This document shows positions 9,006-17,738 of a stretch of 46,508 bases of DNA, one piece after another (positions within the stretch are counted from its first letter, which is position 1; each line of letters opens with the position of its first letter). The translations under genes and the position numbers were made by a program. Location: positions 1 through 46,508 of the forward strand of contig NZ_UAUL01000002.1 of the NCBI RefSeq assembly GCF_900456775.1, given 5' to 3'. The notes beneath the pieces are model-generated. The model did not search any database, was not told the origin of the DNA, and saw only the letters and a program-made list of their open reading frames with translations. The DNA comes from Sarcina ventriculi (GTDB taxonomy: Bacteria > Bacillota > Clostridia > Clostridiales > Clostridiaceae).

Positions 9006-9110
9006 AATACATCACTCCACATTTAAATTCATATATATTTTAATTAAAAAGATTTTATTTTTCAATACTTTTTGCATGATTTAGAAACAAAATTTTCATA
9101 ACATTATATT

Positions 9111-9160
9111 AATAACAAAAAATCAATGTAAGCAAGATACCACATTGATTTTTTGTTATT
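9111..9160 (-). terminator. Terminator of the penicillin-binding protein gene
   Basis: A perfect 19-bp stem (9111-9129 with 9142-9160) with a 12-nt loop overlaps the last base of the stop codon of the PBP gene. The stem has A6/T6 tracts at its base, so it can terminate in either direction; only the minus strand has a gene ending here. Confidence 0.85.
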
Positions 9161-10934
9161 AATTACTATTTATATAATTTAATATATTGTCAAACAGAAT
9201 ATTTGCATAAGGTGCTGCAACAATTCCACCAAAATATTCACCACTTTTAGGGTGATCTATTACAATTATAAGAGATATATCTGGATTGTTTGAAGGTGCA
9301 AAACCAGCAAAAGATGAAACATATCCTGATTCTTCATCATATGTTCCTGTATTTTTATTAATTTTTTCTGCTGTACCGGTTTTTCCAGATATAGAATACC
9401 CCTTTATATATGCACTATTACTAGAGCCAACTTTAACCGTATTTTCTAACATAGTTTTTAATTTATTGATAGTATTTTCACTCACAGGCGCATCACTACT
9501 TGTAGCTTCAAAAGATTCAAGTGTAATTTTCTCACCCTTTGAATTTATATAAGATATATCTTTCATTACATGAGGTTGTATTAATTTGCCACCATTAGCT
9601 ATTGAATTTAATGCTTTCATATATTGCATAATATTTAAAGTGTTAGTTTGTCCAAAAGATATTGTGGCTAAATCAACTTGAGTCATATCCTCTGTTGATT
9701 TTGTTATTCCTTTTATTTCTCCAGGTAAATCTATACCCGATAATTCATTTAATCCAAATTTTTCGATATATTCATTAAAAGTATTTTTTCCTAATTTAGA
9801 TGCTATCTCCATAAAAACAACGTTACAAGAGCTTTCTAATGCCTCATCAAGCGTTATTAATCCATGTCCACCTTGTTCAGGACCTTTCCAACATTTTATG
9901 GTAGTATTGTCAATTGTTAATGAGCCTGAGCAATAATATTTTTCATTATTTCCCGCAATATTTTCTTCTAATGCAATAGCTGAAGTTATAACCTTAAATA
10001 TAGATCCAGGTTCGATAGTCTTTGCAATAGCACTATTTTTCCACATATTTTGCAATTTATCATTATCTGTTTCTCCTGCAAAATTAGAATAATTATTAAA
10101 TGAATCGTTAGGATTAAAATCAGGTTTATTTACCATAGCTAATACTTCTCCGTTATTGGGATTCATAACAACTATTGTTACAGAATCAGGATTTTGTTCT
10201 TTATAAGCTTTTTTAGCTACCTCTTCCGCAAAAAATTGAATTTTTTCATCAATAGTTAAAGTAACATCTTTTCCATTTACAGCCTCTGTATGTTGTGATT
10301 CCGAATAAGCTAATTGCCCTCCATAAGCATTAGTTTCCTGTATTGATATCCCAGGAACACCTGTTAATACTTTTTCATAATATGATTCTATACCGTTAAT
10401 ACCATTTCCATCAGAATTTATGTTGCCTAATAAATGAGAAGCAAAATTATTGTTAGGATAATATCTTTTTGTATTTGTCGTTACAGTAATTCCATCTATA
10501 CCTAAATCTTTTATTTTAGTTGCTTGCTCTTTTTCAGCATTTTTTGATAGTACAATTAAATTATTATTTGAATTATTTAACTTATTTAGTACAGACTCTT
10601 GTGTTAAGTCTAATATTTCAGATATTGATTTTGCTATATTTTCTAGCGATGTATTATTATTTTTTGCATATTCTTTTATTAAATCTAAATTTAAATCTAT
10701 TTTATACAAATTAGTATTTAGAACAAGAATTTCCCCGTTTCTATCTAATATATTTCCTCGATTCTCATCAATGCTTTTTTCGCTTGTCCATTGTTCCAAA
10801 GCCATACTTGCATATTCTTTTCCATTTATAATAGTTATGTAGCTTATTCTCAAAACTAAAATAAATAATAAAGTAATAAAAAATATTATAATATTTTTTA
10901 TTCTTTTTTTATTAATATTTTTGCTCGAATTCAT
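9159..10934 (-). CDS. class B penicillin-binding protein (FtsI/SpoVD type)
   Basis: A peptidoglycan transpeptidase anchored by one N-terminal membrane segment (IIIFFITLLFILVLRISYI). A PBP dimerisation domain (NRGNILDRNG) follows, then the transpeptidase domain with SIFK near residue 310 as the active-site serine motif, SSCN near 366 and KTGT near 518. There is no PASTA domain. The frame extends to 11039, but ATG at 10934 with AGGAG seven bases upstream gives the normal MNSSK start and 591 residues. Whether it serves division (FtsI/PBP2) or the spore cortex (SpoVD) cannot be decided; no division-cluster genes flank it. Confidence 0.88.
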   Translation of the reverse strand: MNSSKNINKKRIKNIIIFFITLLFILVLRISYITIINGKEYASMALEQWTSEKSIDENRGNILDRNGEILVLNTNLYKIDLNLDLIKEYAKNNNTSLENIAKSISEILDLTQESVLNKLNNSNNNLIVLSKNAEKEQATKIKDLGIDGITVTTNTKRYYPNNNFASHLLGNINSDGNGINGIESYYEKVLTGVPGISIQETNAYGGQLAYSESQHTEAVNGKDVTLTIDEKIQFFAEEVAKKAYKEQNPDSVTIVVMNPNNGEVLAMVNKPDFNPNDSFNNYSNFAGETDNDKLQNMWKNSAIAKTIEPGSIFKVITSAIALEENIAGNNEKYYCSGSLTIDNTTIKCWKGPEQGGHGLITLDEALESSCNVVFMEIASKLGKNTFNEYIEKFGLNELSGIDLPGEIKGITKSTEDMTQVDLATISFGQTNTLNIMQYMKALNSIANGGKLIQPHVMKDISYINSKGEKITLESFEATSSDAPVSENTINKLKTMLENTVKVGSSNSAYIKGYSISGKTGTAEKINKNTGTYDEESGYVSSFAGFAPSNNPDISLIIVIDHPKSGEYFGGIVAAPYANILFDNILNYINSN

Positions 10935-11114
10935 ATTTTTTCTCCTAAATAAATACAATTTATGAATATTATAACATTTAATAATCATATTGTATACTTT
11001 AAAGTAAATTATTCTAGTGTAAAAATATTTTATAAACAAATAAAGGCTATATAGGATATAAGAATATTATTTTTTAATATTAATTAATATAGCAATTATT
11101 AAATTAGGAGCTAT

Positions 11115-11663
11115 ATGGATTATTTAAATAAATTATTTATAATAATACTTATTTTGTACAAAGATAGCGGTTATGAAGATAGATTAATGTTGACTTTGTT
11201 ATCTTTAAAATTATTAAATCAACAAAAATTATATTCTAATAAATTTTATAAAATAAATAGAATTTATAAAAAAGATAAAGATGAACATATAAAAAAGATA
11301 AAAGATACTTATAATAAAAAAATATATATTCAAAAAATTAAAAATAACCATAAATCAAGAATAAATAGTTCTCTAGAAAAGGCAATGGCATTATACAAAG
11401 AACAGTTTAAGAAAAAGAGTGTTAAAAAAGCTTCTAATCTATTGATTTCAACTTTAAAACAAAATACAAAAAGCAATTATGTAATAGCTACTGATGATAT
11501 TGTTAACAGAGAAAAAAATGAAAACAATAAAAAAATAATAAAAGCCCCTGTTCTTATATTAACTTTAAATATATTAGAAAGTTTTAAAGGTCAAATATAT
11601 TTCTCAAATCCAATAAAATTTATAGACAATATAACTAATAAAATAATAATAAAGAGAAAATAG
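11115..11663 (+). CDS. N-terminal part of a split SPOCS/DUF3794-like protein
   Basis: A 182-codon reading frame with AGGAG before its ATG. Residues 40-140 are very lysine/asparagine-rich with no recognised fold. Residues about 143-177 (KAPVLILTLNILESFKGQ, then NPIKFIDNITNKI) resemble the first half of the SPOCS (DUF3794) domain of clostridial spore-coat-associated proteins, where a PVVLAE-type strand is followed by a PALEIKxI-type strand. The frame stops at 11661-11663, and the second half of the same domain continues in the -1 frame in the next entry. I therefore read the two as one gene broken by a single-base change in the A4 run at 11657-11660. Confidence 0.6.
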   Translation: MDYLNKLFIIILILYKDSGYEDRLMLTLLSLKLLNQQKLYSNKFYKINRIYKKDKDEHIKKIKDTYNKKIYIQKIKNNHKSRINSSLEKAMALYKEQFKKKSVKKASNLLISTLKQNTKSNYVIATDDIVNREKNENNKKIIKAPVLILTLNILESFKGQIYFSNPIKFIDNITNKIIIKRK

Positions 11664-11668
11664 TTATA

Positions 11669-11992
11669 ATGAGCTCAAATAACAAATTAACTATCTTTAT
11701 AGAAGGATATTTAAAAACATGTATTGATTGTGTAGAAATGACTAATAATAAATTCTATAGTTATATAATAAATACTCCATTTTCATCAATTAAACATATA
11801 GATAAAGTTCATCATGAATTAAATGAAAAAACTGATTATAATAAACTAAGCATAGAAATATCAAATTCTAAACAAGAAATCAAGAAAAAATTAATAAAAA
11901 ATGGTAATGATTATGGATATGATGAATGCAATTTATTAATGAATATAACATTTACAGCAAATATATTTAAAAATGATTTAATAACCATATAA
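11669..11992 (+). CDS. C-terminal part of the split SPOCS/DUF3794-like protein
   Basis: A 107-codon frame starting 5 bases after the previous stop, in the -1 frame, with no convincing Shine-Dalgarno of its own. The frame is open upstream to 11642, reading KEKIVIMSSNNKLTIFIEGY. The segment NKLTIFIEGYLKTCID followed by YIINTPFSS is like the second half of SPOCS domains (KLFIxGYVRKNIEY, then a VPF block). It is therefore probably not an independent gene but the rest of the 11115 gene. Joined, they would give about 292 residues. SPOCS domains occur in spore-envelope proteins such as C. difficile SipL. Confidence 0.5.
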   Translation: MSSNNKLTIFIEGYLKTCIDCVEMTNNKFYSYIINTPFSSIKHIDKVHHELNEKTDYNKLSIEISNSKQEIKKKLIKNGNDYGYDECNLLMNITFTANIFKNDLITI

Positions 11993-12035
11993 AAATTTTA
12001 AGTATATAAATAAAAGATTAAATGAGGAATGATTA

Positions 12036-13127
12036 ATGAAAAAACTAAAGAGCAATAAAATTAACCTATTAATTGTATTTTGTATTATTACTATGTTTAT
12101 TTTTATAAGTTATAACAGATATGTTTTAGCTACTATAAATAATGATGAAGAAATTTCATTTGTTTTAGAGGAATTCTTTACTAATAAAAATAATTGTATT
12201 TTGTCTAAAGATTTAGAAGGATTAGGATGTTTTTATAATTTAGATAATAAAATTTCTAGATGGGCCTATGAAACTGAGGTACAAAAGATAAATTATTTAG
12301 ATAATTGGTCTAGTAAACAAGGAATAAATTTTAATAATATTAAGTCAAATATAAAAATAAATAATGTTAAGAGTAAGGCAAATAATGTGTATAGTATAAT
12401 ATGTTCTATATCTACTGATGTTACATATAATTATCTAAATGATTCAACAGAAAATACTTTTGGTTTAGCATCTGTTCACTATTTAGATTTAAAAATAGAA
12501 AATGATAATTTAACAATATTAAAAGAATGGTATGCTGATCCATTAGTTGATTCATTAGATTTAAAAAAGATTAAAGCAGATAATATACAAGAATTTATTT
12601 TAGCTCAAAAATATCCTAATTTTATATTAAATGAGAGATTAGAAAAAGCAATGGATTATGCTCATTCCTATTGTGGGGTTTCATTAAATGGAAGTGATTT
12701 TAAATATAATTCTAATTATAAAGACTTTAATTCACAAGGGGGAGATTGTGCAAATTTTGCTTCGCAAATATTACATGAAGGTGGATTTAAGAAAAATAGC
12801 ATTTGGAATTATTCAGCAGGCAGTGGAACAAAAGCATGGGTAAACGCTCAAGCTTTTAAAAATTATATGGTAAATAGCGGAAGAGGAAATTATATTTGCA
12901 AAGGAAAATATGAGAATATTTATAAAGAGGCATTTAAACTTAGACCTGGAGATTTTGTAGCTTATGAAGACAAGGGAAAAATAACTCATATATCAACTGT
13001 TACTGGATTAGATTCTAAGGGTTATCCTTTAGTTACATGCCATAATGCAGATAGGTTATTAGTTCCATATGATTTGGGATGGAGTAATAGTAATATAGTG
13101 TTCCATTTAATACATGTAAATTATTAA
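12036..13127 (+). CDS. secreted Amidase_6 domain protein
   Basis: A 363-residue protein with an N-terminal signal or anchor (KKLKSNKINLLIVFCIITM, hydrophobic to about residue 32), a middle region resembling a lipoprotein-like NTF2/cystatin-type fold (about 40-170), and a C-terminal Amidase_6 domain. The last has the nucleophile Cys238 in GGDCANFASQ, His318 in KITHIST and a third polar site in CHNADR (336-339), as in the NlpC/P60-like papain fold. It probably cleaves an amide or peptide bond in an envelope polymer. GAGG lies upstream of the ATG. It follows the split SPOCS gene by 43 bases on the same strand, suggesting co-transcription. Confidence 0.82.
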   Translation: MKKLKSNKINLLIVFCIITMFIFISYNRYVLATINNDEEISFVLEEFFTNKNNCILSKDLEGLGCFYNLDNKISRWAYETEVQKINYLDNWSSKQGINFNNIKSNIKINNVKSKANNVYSIICSISTDVTYNYLNDSTENTFGLASVHYLDLKIENDNLTILKEWYADPLVDSLDLKKIKADNIQEFILAQKYPNFILNERLEKAMDYAHSYCGVSLNGSDFKYNSNYKDFNSQGGDCANFASQILHEGGFKKNSIWNYSAGSGTKAWVNAQAFKNYMVNSGRGNYICKGKYENIYKEAFKLRPGDFVAYEDKGKITHISTVTGLDSKGYPLVTCHNADRLLVPYDLGWSNSNIVFHLIHVNY

Positions 13128-13238
13128 TTTTTAATTAATCGAGTAACAATATATTAATAAACTTATATAATAATATATATTATTTATAACAAATAGAGTT
13201 TTAGATATGTAATTAAAGCTTTATTTTTAGGAGGATAT

Positions 13239-14036
13239 ATGATTTTTAATGAATTAAGTTGTACTTCAGATGAACAGGTAGAAATAATTGACGTTATTTT
13301 AGAAGATGAAAATGATAATACCACTAAAATAGAAAATGAAGAAGATACTTTAGGAATTATATCTGGAAATGTATTAGTTAATATAAACAATAAAGATTAT
13401 GAAAAAGACAATTATATACCTGTAGATGGTTTAGAAATTGAATTGTATAACTATAAAAATCTTAATGCTCCAATAGATAAAGTAAAACCAGATAATCAAG
13501 GTTTTTATGAATTTAAAAATTTAGATGTAGATGACTATATTTTAAAATTATATTTACCCAATAATTATGAGTTATTAGAAGAAAATGATAAAAACTTTAT
13601 AAATAAACAACTTTTAATATCTAAAAAAATAAATAACCAAAATAACATAGATATACCTATAAAATTAAAGAAAACATTTAGCGTAAAAGGTGTAGTATTT
13701 TTAGATAAATCTCAATCAAGTACTTATGATAAAGGAAGCATTGGTATAAATGGAATAAAAATTTCACTTTTAGATGAAGAGGATAAATTAATTAAACAGA
13801 CCACTACTAAAAAATTTTTAAGCATTGATGGTTTTTTTGACTTTAATAATTTAGATTCTAATGTATATAAAATAGTACTTAAAATAGAAGATGGGATAGC
13901 ATTTACTCCTCCAAAATATGATATAGAATTTGGTTCAAAAGCTAGTAAAACATTTTCAGGAATAAAATGTAAGGTAAGTGATCACGATTTAGATAATGCA
14001 TATATTGGAGTTATTTCTTTGTCACAGCCACAATAA
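13239..14036 (+). CDS. protein with two SdrD_B/prealbumin-like domains
   Basis: A 265-residue acidic protein with no signal peptide or membrane segment. Two beta-sandwich units of the SdrD_B/CarboxypepD_reg (prealbumin-like) type are visible. The first is about residues 40-130 (GIISGNVLVN, PVDGLEIELYN, NQGFYEFKNLDVDDYILKL); the second about 140-250 (FSVKGVVF, GINGIKISLLD, DGFFDFNNLDSNVYKIVLKI). Such domains are common in surface and adhesive proteins, but here there is no export signal or LPXTG. A protein assembled onto a spore from the mother cell would not need one. AGGAGG lies before the ATG. Last gene of the 11.1-14.0 kb group. Confidence 0.65.
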   Translation: MIFNELSCTSDEQVEIIDVILEDENDNTTKIENEEDTLGIISGNVLVNINNKDYEKDNYIPVDGLEIELYNYKNLNAPIDKVKPDNQGFYEFKNLDVDDYILKLYLPNNYELLEENDKNFINKQLLISKKINNQNNIDIPIKLKKTFSVKGVVFLDKSQSSTYDKGSIGINGIKISLLDEEDKLIKQTTTKKFLSIDGFFDFNNLDSNVYKIVLKIEDGIAFTPPKYDIEFGSKASKTFSGIKCKVSDHDLDNAYIGVISLSQPQ

Positions 14037-14055
14037 ATATTTTTTTATATTAAGA

Positions 14056-14078
14056 AACCACCTATTTTATAGGTGGTT
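14056..14078 (+). terminator. Hairpin after SdrD_B-like gene
   Basis: A perfect 10-bp GC-containing stem (14056-14065 with 14069-14078) with a TTT loop lies 20 bases past the stop codon. The following T content (ATAATTTC) is weak, so termination may be partial. Confidence 0.6.
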
Positions 14079-14106
14079 ATAATTTCAAGGAATATTATTT
14101 TATTTT

Positions 14107-14139
14107 TATCATATAAATTATTAATTAATTTATATGATA
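14107..14139. promoter_or_regulatory. 14-bp inverted repeat upstream of pullulanase gene
   Basis: A perfect 14-bp dyad (14107-14120 with 14126-14139) with a 5-nt centre lies about 100 bases before the pullulanase start. No T run follows, so an operator for a dimeric regulator is as likely as a second terminator. No adjacent regulator gene identifies the binding protein. Confidence 0.4.
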
Positions 14140-14238
14140 TAATTATTAAATTTTATGACTGTTTATATTTTTAATATATTATGTTAACTACATTCTTTAA
14201 TATAAATTAAAAGAGTATTTGTTTTATGGAGATAATAT

Positions 14239-16515
14239 ATGTATAGAAGTTTAATAAATGATTTTGTTAACAGTAATAATAAAATATATTCTGCAATAAT
14301 GGATAGTGATGACTGCATTAAATTATACTTAGATGAAAATATACATTGTGCTGATGATTATGATTTATTTGTTAATGGTAAAATAGAGAAAAATGTTTTA
14401 AAAATTTCTCTAGATAATAATAGAGAAATTTTAATAAAAAAGTTACCTAAAAATATAAAACCAAGCGATTTATTAGAGGTTCGTAAAAAAAATTCTATAA
14501 ATAAAATTAAAGTTTTTATGAGAGAATATCTTGATAAATTTAATTATGACGGAAATGACCTAGGAGTAAAATTTTTAAAAGATAGTATAAGTTTAAAGAT
14601 TTGGGCTCCTACTGCATATAAGGTTCAAGTAGCAGTATATAGAGATTGTTTTCAAAAACAAGATAAACCTAATTTTGTATATGATATGCTATTAGATGAG
14701 TATACGGGTGTTCATAGTATAAGAGTAGAAAAAACTAAAAATAGATATAAATATTATTTATATAAACTATACTTTAAAGATTTAGATGATAATAATTTAA
14801 TGACTACTAAATTTAATTATGCAATGGACCCTTATGCCATAGCTTCTGGAATTAATGGGGATAAAGGATTTTTAATAGATATAAATGATTCAAGACTTAT
14901 ACCAAAAGAATGGGTTTTAGATAAAAGACCTAACAACATATCATATATAGAAGATTCTATTTTGTATGAATTGCATATTCGTGATTTTACAATAGATAGT
15001 TCATCGGGTGTTAGTGAAAATATACGAGGAAAATTTTTAGGGGCAGTTGAGGAAAATACTACTGTAAGCTATAACGGGATGCGAGCTAAAACTGGAATAG
15101 ATCATTTAAAAGAACTAGGAATAACCCATGTTCATTTAATGCCAGTTTTTGATTTTGCAACTGTCGATGAATCTAAAAATGATAAATGTAGAAATTGGGG
15201 ATATGATCCTAAAAATTTTAACATTCCTGAAGGCAGTTATTCTACTAATGCTTTTAACCCTACTGCAAGAATAAAAGAATTTAGAAGTATGGTTTCTAAA
15301 TTTCATAAAAATAATATAAGAGTTATTATGGATATGGTTTATAATCACGTCTATGCTAAAGAAAATTTAAATAAAATAGTACCTGGTTATTATTTTAGAA
15401 CAAATTCTATTGGAAAATTTACAAATGGCTCAGGGTGTGGAAATGAGTTAGCTACTGAAAGACCTATGGTTAGAAAACTAATAGTAGATTCTAATTTACA
15501 TTGGATAAAAAACTATCATATTGATGGTTTACGCTTTGACCTTATGGAACTTATTGATTTAACTACTATGAAAGAAATTACTAAAAAAGTTCATGAAATA
15601 GATAACAGTATCATTATATATGGAGAGCCTTGGAAAGCAGAATGGTCACCATTAGTTACAGGAACTTATAAGGGATGTCAAAGAGGAAATAATTTTTCTA
15701 TTTTTAATGATACATTTAGGGATGCTATACGTGGAAATAACAGCCCTTCTTGGGGATTTGTAAATGGAGATCAACATAATATGAATAAAGCTTGGAATGT
15801 AGTTGAGGGAATTAAAGGTTCAATAAATGGTCTTACAACTAATCCTAAAGAAAGTATAAACTATGTTGAAGCTCACGATAATTATACATTATGGGATCAA
15901 ATAGAAAAATCATTAAATTCATCTTTGAAAATTGGCGAATTTAGAAAAAATATTTCTAAAAAACCTATAGATAATTATAACGTAAGACAATGTATGCTAG
16001 CAATTAGTATAATATTAACTTCTCAAGGAATTCCATTTTTACATGAAGGGTTTGAAATGCTTCGCACAAAACAAGGTGATCACAATAGTTATAAAAGCTC
16101 TGATGAAATAAATTCTATTAAATGGGTTGATAAAATAAAATTTATGGATATCTTTAATTATTATAAAGGTTTAATAAAGCTTAGAAAAGAACATCCTGCA
16201 TTTAGAATGAGAAATGCTTTAGATATACGTGGAAATCAACATGTGTATTTCCCTCAAAATAATGATAAAAGTGGAGTTATAATATCCCATATAAGAAACC
16301 ATGCCAATAATGATTCATGGAGTAATATACTTATAATTTATAATTCCACAACTATTGATAACTATGATATAAATTCATTTGTTCCCCTATCTTACAGCGG
16401 AAAGTGGAATATGGTTGTAGATAGCTCTTCTTCTGGAGTAGATATTATAAAAAGTGTTGAAAATGGAAATATTCCTGCTATGAAATCACATTCTATGATG
16501 GTGTTGTATGAATAA
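14239..16515 (+). CDS. pulA: type I pullulanase (GH13), cytoplasmic
   Basis: A glycoside hydrolase that cuts alpha-1,6 branches in glycogen, pullulan and limit dextrins. An N-terminal region of about 120 residues precedes a CBM48-like module (SLKIWAPTAYKVQVAVY). The GH13 catalytic barrel follows with the pullulanase signature NWGYDPKNFNIPEGSYSTN, the nucleophile in DGLRFDLME (about residue 434), the acid/base in YGEPWKAEW (about 461) and EAHDNYTLWDQ (about 545). At 758 residues and without a signal peptide it resembles intracellular AmyX, so it likely acts on stored glycogen or imported oligosaccharides. GGAG precedes the ATG. It is a single gene between terminators. Confidence 0.93.
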   Translation: MYRSLINDFVNSNNKIYSAIMDSDDCIKLYLDENIHCADDYDLFVNGKIEKNVLKISLDNNREILIKKLPKNIKPSDLLEVRKKNSINKIKVFMREYLDKFNYDGNDLGVKFLKDSISLKIWAPTAYKVQVAVYRDCFQKQDKPNFVYDMLLDEYTGVHSIRVEKTKNRYKYYLYKLYFKDLDDNNLMTTKFNYAMDPYAIASGINGDKGFLIDINDSRLIPKEWVLDKRPNNISYIEDSILYELHIRDFTIDSSSGVSENIRGKFLGAVEENTTVSYNGMRAKTGIDHLKELGITHVHLMPVFDFATVDESKNDKCRNWGYDPKNFNIPEGSYSTNAFNPTARIKEFRSMVSKFHKNNIRVIMDMVYNHVYAKENLNKIVPGYYFRTNSIGKFTNGSGCGNELATERPMVRKLIVDSNLHWIKNYHIDGLRFDLMELIDLTTMKEITKKVHEIDNSIIIYGEPWKAEWSPLVTGTYKGCQRGNNFSIFNDTFRDAIRGNNSPSWGFVNGDQHNMNKAWNVVEGIKGSINGLTTNPKESINYVEAHDNYTLWDQIEKSLNSSLKIGEFRKNISKKPIDNYNVRQCMLAISIILTSQGIPFLHEGFEMLRTKQGDHNSYKSSDEINSIKWVDKIKFMDIFNYYKGLIKLRKEHPAFRMRNALDIRGNQHVYFPQNNDKSGVIISHIRNHANNDSWSNILIIYNSTTIDNYDINSFVPLSYSGKWNMVVDSSSSGVDIIKSVENGNIPAMKSHSMMVLYE

Positions 16516-16545
16516 GCATAAAATTTATGATATTTTCTTATTAAT

Positions 16546-16588
16546 AAAAAAAGAAGACTAACACGTTACGTATTAGTCTTCTTTTTTT
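16546..16588. terminator. Bidirectional terminator between pullulanase and Cys-rich gene
   Basis: A perfect 16-bp stem (16546-16561 with 16573-16588) with an 11-nt loop and A7/T7 arms serves both the plus-strand pullulanase gene and the convergent minus-strand small gene. Confidence 0.9.
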
Positions 16589-16612
16589 GATCCTAATATT
16601 TAGTATTTATAT

Positions 16613-16819
16613 TTAACACCAAAATCCTCCACATAAGAAAAGTAACCAAATTAATATCCAGCAATTATTTCCACAACCATATCCTCCGTTGTATCCAAAT
16701 CCACAATTATTGCTACAACTGTTGTTGCAACCATAAAATCCGCAACTATTATTCCATCCTGAATTATTACATCCTGTTCTTCCACAGTTATTTCCGCAAT
16801 TACATCCACAATTACACAT
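16613..16819 (-). CDS. cysteine/glycine/asparagine-rich small protein
   Basis: A 68-residue protein with 14 cysteines arranged as C-x-C-G-x-C and NNCG-type repeats (starting MCNCGCNCGNNCG), then a glycine-tyrosine stretch and a hydrophobic C-terminal segment (CWILIWLLFLCGGFWC). The frame opens with GTG at 16828, but ATG 16819 has GAGGTGA eight bases upstream and is preferred. The plan (Gly/Tyr-rich head plus hydrophobic tail) recalls YjcZ-type small sporulation proteins, but the cysteine load is much higher. Disulphide cross-linking in a spore coat or metal binding are possible inferences. It is divergent from a PadR regulator with a palindrome between them. Confidence 0.65.
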   Translation of the reverse strand: MCNCGCNCGNNCGRTGCNNSGWNNSCGFYGCNNSCSNNCGFGYNGGYGCGNNCWILIWLLFLCGGFWC

Positions 16820-16903
16820 AAAACTCACCTCACTTCTTAGGCATAATTTATTATATGTAACATAGATGATTTTTGTTAATAAATTAAAACCATTTATTTA
16901 CTG

Positions 16904-16929
16904 ATAAATTATATTATAATATAATTTAT
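16904..16929. promoter_or_regulatory. Perfect 26-bp palindrome overlapping PadR promoter
   Basis: Two 13-bp halves (16904-16916 and 16917-16929) form an uninterrupted palindrome in the divergent intergenic region. A TATAAT (16915-16920) for the PadR gene lies inside it, 26 bases before the ATG at 16946. This is where an autorepressor such as PadR would bind; the cysteine-rich gene on the other side could be co-regulated. Confidence 0.6.
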
Positions 16930-16945
16930 TATAAGAGGTGATTTT

Positions 16946-17350
16946 ATGAAGGTTGATAATGAAAAAGGTAGAACAAGATTAGTTGCACCTAGGAATACCG
17001 TAAATACCAAACAATTATATACTTTTTATATATTAAAAGAACTTTCTAAAGGTAAAGAAATATTCGGAAATAAAGTTTTAGAGGAATTTAGAAATAAGTT
17101 TTCTACGTCCCCTCTTCCATTTCCAGTATCATCTAGTACAATATATGACACGTTTTACAATCTTGAAGAAAAAGGTTATGTAAAAAGTAAATGGATTGGA
17201 GATGATGTTGTAAATAAAAGAACAAAAAAGATATATTCAATTACAGATGAAGGAATGCAATATTATAAACTTCATGTAGCAAACTATATTGATGCGCTTG
17301 AAAAAAATAAAGCTGTTATTGATATGCTAATAAAAATGCTTAAATACTAA
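16946..17350 (+). CDS. PadR family transcriptional regulator
   Basis: A 134-residue winged-helix protein of the PadR type: YTFYILKELSKGKEIFGNKVLEEF is the first helices, SSSTIYDTFYNLEEKGYVKSKW the recognition helix, and KKIYSITDEGMQYYKLH the wing, followed by a C-terminal dimerisation helix. PadR proteins are usually repressors of adjacent genes and of themselves. GAGGTGA precedes the ATG. A perfect palindrome lies directly upstream, and the Cys-rich gene is divergent, so it is the best target candidate. Confidence 0.82.
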   Translation: MKVDNEKGRTRLVAPRNTVNTKQLYTFYILKELSKGKEIFGNKVLEEFRNKFSTSPLPFPVSSSTIYDTFYNLEEKGYVKSKWIGDDVVNKRTKKIYSITDEGMQYYKLHVANYIDALEKNKAVIDMLIKMLKY

Positions 17351-17386
17351 TAATCCCCCCTAATGTAGGGGGGATTATTAGTATTT
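17342..17386. terminator. Strong bidirectional terminator after padR
   Basis: A perfect 19-bp stem (17342-17360 with 17368-17386) including a C6/G6 block, with a 7-nt loop, overlaps the PadR stop codon. It ends 5 bases before the convergent small membrane protein gene. Confidence 0.9.
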
Positions 17387-17391
17387 AATTT

Positions 17392-17643
17392 TTATCTATG
17401 ACTTGATGAAGTATTTGTTTTAACATATCTTGAATTTCTATTGCTTGATTTAGATTTTCTAGATATACTTGCTCTCTTAGATGTAGATTTACCTTTAGAA
17501 CTTTTTGAAACAGTTTTGGTCATTTTTTTATTATTAGTGTTTTTATATCTTTTAACACCTTTTTTAGCTTTAATTATCATATAGCATATAAATATTACAA
17601 GACCTAATGTAAGTATTCCTTTTATTACAGCTATAGTATTCAT
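17392..17643 (-). CDS. small membrane protein with basic Ser/Lys-rich tail
   Basis: An 83-residue protein with one N-terminal membrane helix (GILTLGLVIFICYMIIKAKK) and a strongly basic, low-complexity tail rich in Lys, Ser, Arg and Asn (for example SKSSKGKSTSKRASISRKSK). I do not recognise a family. The positive charge after the helix predicts a cytoplasmic tail that could touch nucleic acid or anionic lipid, but that is inference. AAAGGGAAG lies upstream of the ATG. It is downstream of alr on the same strand with a 95-base gap. Confidence 0.6.
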   Translation of the reverse strand: MNTIAVIKGILTLGLVIFICYMIIKAKKGVKRYKNTNNKKMTKTVSKSSKGKSTSKRASISRKSKSSNRNSRYVKTNTSSSHR

Positions 17644-17738
17644 TTTTTATTACTTCCCTTTCCAATCCAACTTTAGACTCTATGCATTATTATATATTTC
17701 TTTATTCTCTATTGCAAATAAAAACTGCTTGTCTTATT

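Noticed and set aside
9286-9552. A plus-strand 88-codon frame over the PBP gene
   Set aside because: It overlaps the transpeptidase domain including the KTG motif region on the other strand; a shadow frame.
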